Shown here one piece after another: positions 42,375 to 49,041 of a stretch of DNA of 64,000 nucleotides. Below the pieces are notes generated by a model. It saw nothing but the letters and a program-made list of their open reading frames with translations, searched no databases and had not been told where the DNA came from. Origin of the DNA: Virgisporangium ochraceum (GTDB taxonomy: Bacteria; Actinomycetota; Actinomycetes; Mycobacteriales; Micromonosporaceae); assembly GCF_016863655.1 (NCBI RefSeq), contig NZ_BOPH01000088.1, positions 372,001 through 436,000 of the forward strand, written 5' to 3'. Position numbers and translations under genes: made by a program. Positions within the stretch are counted from its first letter, which is position 1. The number at the start of each line of letters is the position of its first letter.

Positions 42375-43064
42375 TCACCGGTCGCCGAAGGCGGCCAGGT
42401 GCCGCTCGGAGGCCCGCAGCAGCATGGTGTAGACATGCGTGACGTCGGCGGCGGTCAGGCCGTCGAGGGCCGCGCGCAGGTCGGCGATGTCAGCGCGTTC
42501 GACCTCCGCACCCACCTGCAGGGCGGCGGTCAGGTTCGCGGACCCCCGCGCGAGCAACCGGTCGTAGGTCGCCTGGACGGTGCTGTCGCTGAACTGGCCG
42601 GCGGCCTTTCCGGCGGTCGGGTCGGCCAGCTTGTACCGGTCCAGCAGCGCGCGGACCATGGCCAGGTGCTGCGTCTCGGACCGGGCGATCCGGTCGAAGA
42701 CGACCGCGTCGTACCGGGTCGCGAACGCGGTGTACAGGTCGTGGGCGAGCTTCTCCTCCTGCGCCATGGCGGCCAGGGTGGTCTTCTGGGCCTCGCTCAA
42801 CGTGCCGGCCGGCACGGTGGACAGGCAGCCACCGGCGCCGGGACCCATGCCGTCACCGTGCCCGGTGCCCATGCCGCCGCCACCCATGCCACCCATACCG
42901 TCCATCCCGCCGTGCCAACCCGGGCCGGGTCCGGACGTGGCGGTGACGGTCGGACCGCCGAACGGTCCCGCTCCGGCGAGCGCGGGTGCGGCCACCGCGA
43001 CCCCGCCGAGGGCGATCGCCCCGGCGGCCACCAGGATCGCCGCCCGTCGTGTCGTGATCCCCAT
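42375..43064 (-). CDS. Secreted DUF2202 (ferritin-like) protein with Met/Gly/His-rich segment
   Basis: A 229-residue exported protein from ATG 43064 behind GGAGGA. The signal peptide ends near residue 31. Residues about 48-78 are a run of Gly, Met and His (GWHGGMDGMGGMGG) that could bind copper. The C-terminal four-helix domain (about 85-229) has EEKLAHDLY and RIARSETQHLAMVRALLDRY, the E-ExxH pattern of the ferritin-like DUF2202 family. The function of DUF2202 is unknown; metal handling is likely. Confidence 0.85.
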   Translation of the reverse strand: MGITTRRAAILVAAGAIALGGVAVAAPALAGAGPFGGPTVTATSGPGPGWHGGMDGMGGMGGGGMGTGHGDGMGPGAGGCLSTVPAGTLSEAQKTTLAAMAQEEKLAHDLYTAFATRYDAVVFDRIARSETQHLAMVRALLDRYKLADPTAGKAAGQFSDSTVQATYDRLLARGSANLTAALQVGAEVERADIADLRAALDGLTAADVTHVYTMLLRASERHLAAFGDR

Positions 43065-43167
43065 CGCGTCCTCCTTCATCGATCGGACCCGGCAACCGTC
43101 GCGCCGTGCCGTGTGCTCGCGGTGGAGGTGATGTGGAGACGGTATGGAGCCGCGGACCGCGGTCGTG

Positions 43168-43203
43168 GGGCCGAACGGCGGTAGGCGGTGGGACCAACGG
43201 CCC
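43168..43203 (+). promoter_or_regulatory. Tandem DosR-like boxes
   Basis: GGGCCGAACGGCGG (43168) and GGGACCAACGGCCC (43190) are 22 bp apart. The second is strong and lies 67 bp before the USP start; the first is 104 bp from the divergent DUF2202 gene. Confidence 0.7.
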
Positions 43204-43269
43204 CTGATCCGCCGGTATCCGGCGCGGATGATGCAGTGCGGGGGAGGCCGAGCGGAAGGGGTGACCGCC

Positions 43270-44166
43270 ATGACGGCGCAACCCAGCACCGGCAGCAGCG
43301 CGCCTGGAGTCGGACGCGCCGCCACCGAGCCACGCCCGCACATCCTGGTCGGCGTCGACGGCGGAATCGGCGGATGGATGGCCCTGGCGTGGGCCCGCGA
43401 CGAGGCGATCGCCACCGCGGGGCGCATCACGATCTGCCACGCCGGACCGCCACCCGCCGGAGGGTCCACTATGGACGCTCTGACGTTGGCCGATCCGCCG
43501 TTGGCGCGCGCGGTGCACGACGTCCGTCAGCGGATCGGCGGCGAACGGGTCGACCTGTGGCTCGCCGACGGCGACCCGGCGGGACTGATCGCGGAGGCGG
43601 CCGAGACCGCCGCCGCCGACCTCGTCGTCGTGGGCCCGCCCCTGCACGGCGGGACCCGGTCGACGGCAGCGCGTACCGCCGGCACCTGCCGACGCCCGGT
43701 GGTGATCGTCCGACCGGGCCAGGACGAACCGCGGCTCCCGTTCGCCGGTCACGTGGTCGCCGCCCTGGGTGGCGGGCCGTGCGACGCGCGGGTCGCCGAC
43801 TTCGCGGTGCGCTACGCCGCGGTCCATCACCTGCCGGTCGCCGCGGTGCATGTCAGCGCCGAGGGGCCTGGCGACTTCTGGTTCGACGAGGACACCCTGG
43901 AGACGCACTTCGCCGTCGAGCCGCCGCAGATCGCGACGCTGGCCCGGGTGCTGGAACCGCTGCGGATCCGCCACCCGCACGTGCCGGTGCGGCTGTGCGT
44001 GCTCGCGGGGTCCGCGTCGGCGCGACTCGTCGTGGCCACCGCCGCCGCGCGACTGGTGGTCGTCGGCCGTCGGCATCACCGCCCGCTGACGCCGGCGCTG
44101 GGCGGAACCAGCGGCGCACTGGTCCGGAACGGGGTCCCACCGGTCGTGGTGGTGCCCTCCGCATGA
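43270..44166 (+). CDS. Universal stress protein, tandem domain
   Basis: A 298-residue two-domain USP from ATG 43270, eight bases after GGAAGGGG. Domain 1 starts with ILVGVDGGIGGWMALAWARDEA, and domain 2 covers about 165-298 with RLVVVGRRHHRPLTPALGGTSGALV. In the first half a LVVVGPPLHGGTRS loop retains part of the ATP-binding pattern. It overlaps the region of the esterase ribosome site, so both are probably one transcript. Confidence 0.88.
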   Translation: MTAQPSTGSSAPGVGRAATEPRPHILVGVDGGIGGWMALAWARDEAIATAGRITICHAGPPPAGGSTMDALTLADPPLARAVHDVRQRIGGERVDLWLADGDPAGLIAEAAETAAADLVVVGPPLHGGTRSTAARTAGTCRRPVVIVRPGQDEPRLPFAGHVVAALGGGPCDARVADFAVRYAAVHHLPVAAVHVSAEGPGDFWFDEDTLETHFAVEPPQIATLARVLEPLRIRHPHVPVRLCVLAGSASARLVVATAAARLVVVGRRHHRPLTPALGGTSGALVRNGVPPVVVVPSA

Positions 44167-44189
44167 CGGCACGGAAGGGGTCGACGACC

Positions 44190-45092
44190 ATGGCCCGCTG
44201 GGTGACGGCGATCGCGACGGGAATCCTCCTGCTGGCAGCCTGCGGCACAGCACCGGGCGGCGGGGACGCCGCGGACACCTCCGCACCGCCCACGGCAACG
44301 ACGACCCTGCGCGTCGGTGACCGGTCGGTGGCCATCCACGTTCCGGACACGTCCACCGGCGCGTCGGCGCTGCCGCTGGTCATCGCCCTGCACGGGTACA
44401 CCGCCAGCGGCGCCGAGATGGAGTCGTACATGAACATCGCCGCCGAGGCCGACCGGCGTGGCTTTCTGTACGCCTACCCGGACGGGTCGCGGGACGTTCG
44501 CGGCGACCGGTTCTGGAACGCCACCGACGCCTGCTGCGACCTCTACGGCAGCGGCGTCGACGACTCCCGGTACCTCAGCGACGTCATCGACGCGCTCCGT
44601 GGCGCCTACCCGGTCGATCCGCGCCGCGTCTATCTCGTCGGGCACTCCAACGGCGCGTTCATGGCCTTCCGCATGGCGTGCGACCACGCCGACCGGGTCA
44701 CGGCGGTAGCGGCGTTCAACGGCGCCATGTGGCAGGACACGGCCAGGTGCCGGCCGTCGGCACCGGTCAGCGTCCTCGCGATCCACAGCACCCACGACGA
44801 GTCGATCGCGTTCGGCGGCGGCTCCCTCAGCCGTGCCTACCCGTCCGCCGACCGGACCGCCGCCGACTGGGTGACCCTCAACCGGTGCACGGGTTCCGGC
44901 ACCGATACGGCGGCGCTCGACGTCGTCGCCGACCTGCCGGGTGCGGAGACCGCGGTACGCGAATTCGCCGACTGCGCCGGCGGTTCCACGGTGCGCACCT
45001 GGACCATCGACGGTGGGGCGCACGTGCCCCGGCTGGCCCCGGCGTTCACGCCCGCGATGCTGGACTTCCTCCTCGCCAGGGCCAGACCGTGA
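44190..45092 (+). CDS. Lipoprotein polyhydroxybutyrate-depolymerase/feruloyl-esterase-like hydrolase (LpqC type)
   Basis: A 300-residue alpha/beta hydrolase. ATG 44190 follows GGAAGGGG and gives a short signal with lipobox LLAAC (Cys18); ATG 44163, overlapping the USP stop, is an alternative. The oxyanion segment LPLVIALHGYTASG is near 61-74, and the nucleophile is Ser153 in GHSNG. The acid Asp (HSTHDESIAFGG) and the terminal His (GGAHVP) are at expected positions. The family includes extracellular PHB depolymerases, feruloyl esterases and M. tuberculosis LpqC. The stop is three bases from that of the converging membrane protein gene. Confidence 0.88.
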   Translation: MARWVTAIATGILLLAACGTAPGGGDAADTSAPPTATTTLRVGDRSVAIHVPDTSTGASALPLVIALHGYTASGAEMESYMNIAAEADRRGFLYAYPDGSRDVRGDRFWNATDACCDLYGSGVDDSRYLSDVIDALRGAYPVDPRRVYLVGHSNGAFMAFRMACDHADRVTAVAAFNGAMWQDTARCRPSAPVSVLAIHSTHDESIAFGGGSLSRAYPSADRTAADWVTLNRCTGSGTDTAALDVVADLPGAETAVREFADCAGGSTVRTWTIDGGAHVPRLAPAFTPAMLDFLLARARP

Positions 45093-45095
45093 GGG

Positions 45096-45596
45096 TCACA
45101 CCCGCGCGGCGGGCTCCCGTTCGTTTGACGTCACGGCGGCCGCGGCACGGTGCTCGGCCCGCAGCAGCAGCGCCATCGCCGGCAGCATCACCAGCACGAA
45201 AAGGATCTCCGGCCCGAACACCCAGAGGACGCCGTAGAACGCGATGACGGCGACATAGGCGATCAGGGTGCGTCGTCCACCGCTGGCCGCCAGGACGCCG
45301 ACCGCCGCCTCGAACACGGCCAGCAGGCCGATGAACACGACAGCGTTCGGAACGACGACGGACTCCCAGGTGTCGGTGATCCACCCGGAGACGGCGGGAT
45401 CGGCGAATCCGGAGTAGTCGTCGCCGTCCACCAGGTTGATGACGTGCAGCAGCGCGCCACCGACGAGGAACAGGACGGCCACCGCGGCGCGTCCGACGTA
45501 CCTGGCCCTCGCACTGCGATGCGCGAAGACCGCGGCGAGCACCGTCGCGGCGGCGCACACCAACCAGACGGCGATGAAGAACGGGTTGTCTTCCAT
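45096..45596 (-). CDS. Membrane protein of unknown function (four to five helices)
   Basis: A 166-residue protein from ATG 45596 behind AAGGAGG. Helices are near 6-25, 35-55, 82-105, 110-125 and 127-145. A polar loop around VDGDDYSGFADPAVSG separates helices 2 and 3. No family recognised. It begins 15 bases after the phosphoribosyltransferase-hydrolase gene and likely shares its transcript. Confidence 0.8.
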   Translation of the reverse strand: MEDNPFFIAVWLVCAAATVLAAVFAHRSARARYVGRAAVAVLFLVGGALLHVINLVDGDDYSGFADPAVSGWITDTWESVVVPNAVVFIGLLAVFEAAVGVLAASGGRRTLIAYVAVIAFYGVLWVFGPEILFVLVMLPAMALLLRAEHRAAAAVTSNEREPAARV

Positions 45597-45611
45597 GGTG
45601 ACCTCCTTCGG

Positions 45612-46949
45612 TCAGGCCGCCACCGACTCCGGTGACCGCGCCGGCTGGACCAGGTACCGCCAAAACCAGGTGACCGCGAGGTCGGCGACCGTCTCCAGGG
45701 CACGTGGCTCCTCGAACAGGTGAGTGGCGCCGGGAACGACGACGAGCCGGTTCGGACAGGTCAGGCGGGCTTGCGCCGCGCGGTTGAGGTCGAGGACCGC
45801 GGTGTCCGCGCCGCCGACGATCAACAGCGTCGGTGCCGCGACCGCCCGCAGGTGCTCCCCGCCGAGATCCGGCCGCCCGCCACGACAAACGACGGCCGCC
45901 ACCTGCCCGCACCGCGGATCCGCCGCGGCCCGCAGCGCCGCAGCCGCGCCGGTGCTGGCCCCGAACAACCCGACCGGCAAGCCGGCGAGGTCCGGGCGGT
46001 GGCGGATGTGGTCGACCACCGCGGCCAACCGATGGGCCAGCAGCCCGATGCCGAAGACGCGGCCGCGGTCCCCTTCCTCGGCCGGGGTGAGCAGATCGAA
46101 CAGCAGAGTGGCCAGACCGGCGTCGGAGAGCCGACCGGCGACGTACCGGTTGCGGGGGCTGTGCCGGCTGCTGCCGCTGCCGTGCGCGAACACCACCAGG
46201 CCGCCCGCGCCGGGCGGAACACACAGGTGCCCGGCCAACCGGGCCGAGGCCGCGTCGACGGTCACGTCGACGTCGGTGCCCGGTGGATGGACCGCCGGCA
46301 GCGGTGCGGCGTGCTCGCCGGAGGCCCGTGCCAGCAGGCCGCCGACAGTCTCGTCCGACACCGGCGTGAAGTCGACGTACCACTCGCCGACCGCCGTGAA
46401 GGACGGCGGTGACGCCAGGCACACGACCTCGTCGGCCACCCGTCGCAGCGCCTCCAGCGATGTGGGCGCCGCGACCGGTGTCGCCGCGATGACGGCCGCG
46501 GCGCCCTGCGCCCACGCGATCCGGCACGCGGCCCGCATCGTCGCACCGGTGGCCACGCCGTCGTCGACGATCACCGCGGTCCGGCCGGCCAGCTTCAGCC
46601 GCGGCCGGCCGTTGCGGAGCCGCTCCGCACGCCGGGTCAGGTTGGCGCGCGCCGCCCGGTCCAGCGCGTCGAGCTCGCCGGTGCGGACACCCGCGTCGTG
46701 GATGACGGCGGGGTTGAACACGTACACGCCGTCCTCGCCCACCGCTCCCAGCGCGAGCTCCGGTTGGAACGGCACCCCGATCTTGCGCACCAGGGCGACA
46801 TCGAGCGGCGCCTCGAGGACCTCGGCCACCTCGAACGCCACGGGTACGCCTCCACAGGGCAGGCCCAGGACGACGACATCGCGACCACGCAGGTGGGAAA
46901 GCCGCCGAGCCAGGCGGCGGCCGGCCTCGCTCCGGTTCACGAAACGCAT
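45612..46949 (-). CDS. Phosphoribosyltransferase fused to alpha/beta hydrolase (Rv0571c-like)
   Basis: A 445-residue fusion from ATG 46949 behind AAGGAGG. The phosphoribosyltransferase domain (about 1-215) has the PRPP loop VIVDDGVATGATM (126-138). The hydrolase domain (about 225-435) of dienelactone-hydrolase type has the nucleophile Ser332 in GASTG and a final His in GATHLFEEP. The same fusion occurs in M. tuberculosis Rv0571c, a member of the DosR regulon. The substrate of either half is unknown. One DosR-like box lies 76 bp upstream. Confidence 0.92.
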   Translation of the reverse strand: MRFVNRSEAGRRLARRLSHLRGRDVVVLGLPCGGVPVAFEVAEVLEAPLDVALVRKIGVPFQPELALGAVGEDGVYVFNPAVIHDAGVRTGELDALDRAARANLTRRAERLRNGRPRLKLAGRTAVIVDDGVATGATMRAACRIAWAQGAAAVIAATPVAAPTSLEALRRVADEVVCLASPPSFTAVGEWYVDFTPVSDETVGGLLARASGEHAAPLPAVHPPGTDVDVTVDAASARLAGHLCVPPGAGGLVVFAHGSGSSRHSPRNRYVAGRLSDAGLATLLFDLLTPAEEGDRGRVFGIGLLAHRLAAVVDHIRHRPDLAGLPVGLFGASTGAAAALRAAADPRCGQVAAVVCRGGRPDLGGEHLRAVAAPTLLIVGGADTAVLDLNRAAQARLTCPNRLVVVPGATHLFEEPRALETVADLAVTWFWRYLVQPARSPESVAA

Positions 46950-47024
46950 GACAGTCACCTCCTTGTACTGCAGAACATGCGCCCGCAGGACCGGGTCGGG
47001 GAGGGCCGATCTACTCACCGCGGC

Positions 47025-47038
47025 GGGACCGTCGACCC
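47025..47038. promoter_or_regulatory. DosR-like box between divergent genes
   Basis: GGGACCGTCGACCC lies 76 bp from the fusion gene and 61 bp from the USP. A half-site GGGCC occurs exactly 22 bp to the left (47003), consistent with a weak partner box. Confidence 0.65.
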
Positions 47039-47098
47039 TGGGACCCTTCCCGGCGCGGACACACAATCACGGTGGAACCGCACGTGGGAGGTGCCGTC

Positions 47099-47944
47099 AT
47101 GGAGGCATCGGTCATCGTCGGAGTGGACGGGTCGCCGTCCGCTGCACACGCCGCCGAGCTCGCTGGTGAGCTGGCCGTCCGGCACCGGCTGGCGCTGGAG
47201 GTGGTACACGTCTTCAGCTGGCCGGCCATGTACCCGCCGTTCCTGCCACCGTCGGTCGTCAAGGGCCTCGACCCGCGTCCGCTCGCAGCGGAGATCGTCG
47301 GCACCGTGGCGACGGCCGTCGGCCAGCGCCACCCGTACCTGTCCATCGGCACCCGCGCCGTCGACGGCAACGCCGCCGGTGTGCTCGTCGACGCCTCCCG
47401 GCACGCGGCCTTCCTTGTCGTCGGCCACCGCGGGCTCGGCGGCCTGACCGAGATCGTCGTCGGCTCGGTCGGCGTGTACGTCGCTGCGCACGCGCACTGC
47501 CCCGTCCTCGTGGTTCGCGGCGACGCCGGACCGTCGGGTGCGCCAGTTGTCGTGGGGGTCGACGGATCGACGCCGGCCCGCACCGCCGCCGCGCACGCGT
47601 TCGCCGAGGCCGACAGCCGCCACGCCGACCTGTACGTCGTTCACGCCCGCGTCGGCGGGTCGACCGGTGACCCCGTCGACCTCGACCTCGCCGACCTGGT
47701 GGGGCGGTACCCGGACGTCAAGGTCCACCGCGAGGTCCGCACCGACGACCCACCGGCGGTGGTCATCTCGAGGCTCGCCAGCGATGTCGGCGCGGGTCTC
47801 GTGGTCGTGGGGTCGCGGGGCCTCGGCGGCTTCCGCAGCTTGCTTGTCGGCGGCACCAGCCGGATGCTCGTCGACCACGCGCCCTGCCCGGTGATGGTGG
47901 TTCCCACCAACGCCGTCACCCGACTTCAAGGAGGCACGTCATGA
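47099..47944 (+). CDS. Universal stress protein, tandem domain
   Basis: A 281-residue two-domain USP from ATG 47099 behind GGGAGG. Both halves carry an ATP-binding loop: VVGHRGLGGLTEIVVGSV in domain 1 and VVGSRGLGGFRSLLVGGTS in domain 2. It is therefore the Rv2623-like, ATP-binding type. It overlaps the DUF1918 gene by four bases. Confidence 0.94.
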   Translation: MEASVIVGVDGSPSAAHAAELAGELAVRHRLALEVVHVFSWPAMYPPFLPPSVVKGLDPRPLAAEIVGTVATAVGQRHPYLSIGTRAVDGNAAGVLVDASRHAAFLVVGHRGLGGLTEIVVGSVGVYVAAHAHCPVLVVRGDAGPSGAPVVVGVDGSTPARTAAAHAFAEADSRHADLYVVHARVGGSTGDPVDLDLADLVGRYPDVKVHREVRTDDPPAVVISRLASDVGAGLVVVGSRGLGGFRSLLVGGTSRMLVDHAPCPVMVVPTNAVTRLQGGTS

Positions 47945-48144
47945 GGGCACAACCCGGAGACCGGCTCGTCCTGGAGGGCGTCCACGCCGGCGACCCGCGG
48001 CGGGTCGGGATCGTCACCGAGGTCCGGGGTATCGCCGGTGCACCGCCGTACCTGGTCCGCTGGCTCGACAACGACCACGTCACGCTCGTCTACCCCGGAC
48101 CCGAGGCGAGGGTCGAGTCGCCACGGGCGAAGAGCCGTACCTGA
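47941..48144 (+). CDS. DUF1918 protein
   Basis: A 67-residue protein starting on an ATGA overlap. The family pattern (AQPGDRLVLEGVHAGDPRRVG then YLVRWLDNDHVTLVYPG) forms a small SH3-like barrel of unknown function. In actinobacteria these proteins often accompany stress genes. The third gene of the unit, a second USP, starts 19 bases later. Confidence 0.9.
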   Translation: MRAQPGDRLVLEGVHAGDPRRVGIVTEVRGIAGAPPYLVRWLDNDHVTLVYPGPEARVESPRAKSRT

Positions 48145-48163
48145 ACGCGTGAGGGAGGAACCG

Positions 48164-49033
48164 ATGTCCAGCGAGTTGAAGCCCGTGGTGGTCGGTGTCG
48201 ACGAGTCCCCGGCCAGTCGCGGGGCGGTGTGGTGGGCGGTGCGGGAGGCACGGTTCCGCCGCACGCGGCTGCTGGTGGTGCATTCGGCGTCGGAGGCGCA
48301 CCCGGACCGGGCCGCGGAGGTCGCCGACGATGCCCTGCGGCTCGCCCGGGGTCTGGGCCCCGATCTGGCGGTCGACGCCGTCGTCGACGACCGGCCCGCC
48401 GGACCGGCGCTGTGCCGGGCGGCGGCCGGCGCCACGCTCGTGGTCGTCGCCAGCCGCGGCCTCGGCGGGTTCACGGGCCTGCTGCTCGGATCGGTCAGTG
48501 CGTACGTGGCGACCCACGCCGAATGCCCGGTCCTCGTGGTCCACCACGGGGAGCGCTGGGCCGGCCCGGAGGCGCCCGACAGGTCCGCGCTGCCCGTCGT
48601 CGTGGGAGCGGGGCCGTACGGAACACCGGCACCTGTCCTGGAGCCGGTGCTGGACTTCGCGTTCACCGAGGCGCGCCTGCGTCGCACGTCGGTGGTGGCG
48701 CTCCGGTCGTGGCGGCCGCCGCCCCCGGCGTGGCGTAGCGACGTCCGTCCGCTCGTCGCTGACGTGGCGGAACTGGAGACCTCGGAGCGCCTGGACCTGG
48801 CTGACGCGTTGAAGCCCTGGCGGCACAGCCACCCGGAGGTCGCGGTCCGGCAGCGCCTGTCACCGGTGGGTGCGGCCGCGGCCCTGGTCGACGCCGGGTT
48901 CGAGGCACAGCTCGTCGTCGTCGGTGCCCATCGCGTCCGGGCCGAGGCCCTGCGCCTGGGATCGGTGAGCCAGCAGGTTCTGCACCACGCGCCGTGCCCG
49001 GTGGCGATCGTCCACCCGTCCGTCCACAGTTGA
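48164..49033 (+). CDS. Universal stress protein, tandem domain
   Basis: A 289-residue two-domain USP from ATG 48164 behind GAGGGAGG. Domain 1 has the full loop VVASRGLGGFTGLLLGSVS. Domain 2 starts about residue 145 (PVVVGAGPYG) and its loop is altered (VVGAHRVRAEALRLGSVS), so probably only one ATP is bound. Last gene of the USP-DUF1918-USP unit. Confidence 0.92.
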   Translation: MSSELKPVVVGVDESPASRGAVWWAVREARFRRTRLLVVHSASEAHPDRAAEVADDALRLARGLGPDLAVDAVVDDRPAGPALCRAAAGATLVVVASRGLGGFTGLLLGSVSAYVATHAECPVLVVHHGERWAGPEAPDRSALPVVVGAGPYGTPAPVLEPVLDFAFTEARLRRTSVVALRSWRPPPPAWRSDVRPLVADVAELETSERLDLADALKPWRHSHPEVAVRQRLSPVGAAAALVDAGFEAQLVVVGAHRVRAEALRLGSVSQQVLHHAPCPVAIVHPSVHS

Positions 49034-49041
49034 CGGTCGGC

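Noticed and set aside
47003..47016. GGGCCGATCTACTC as a full DosR-like box
   Set aside because: Only the left half-site fits. It is mentioned as a possible weak partner because of the exact 22-bp spacing, but is not listed alone.
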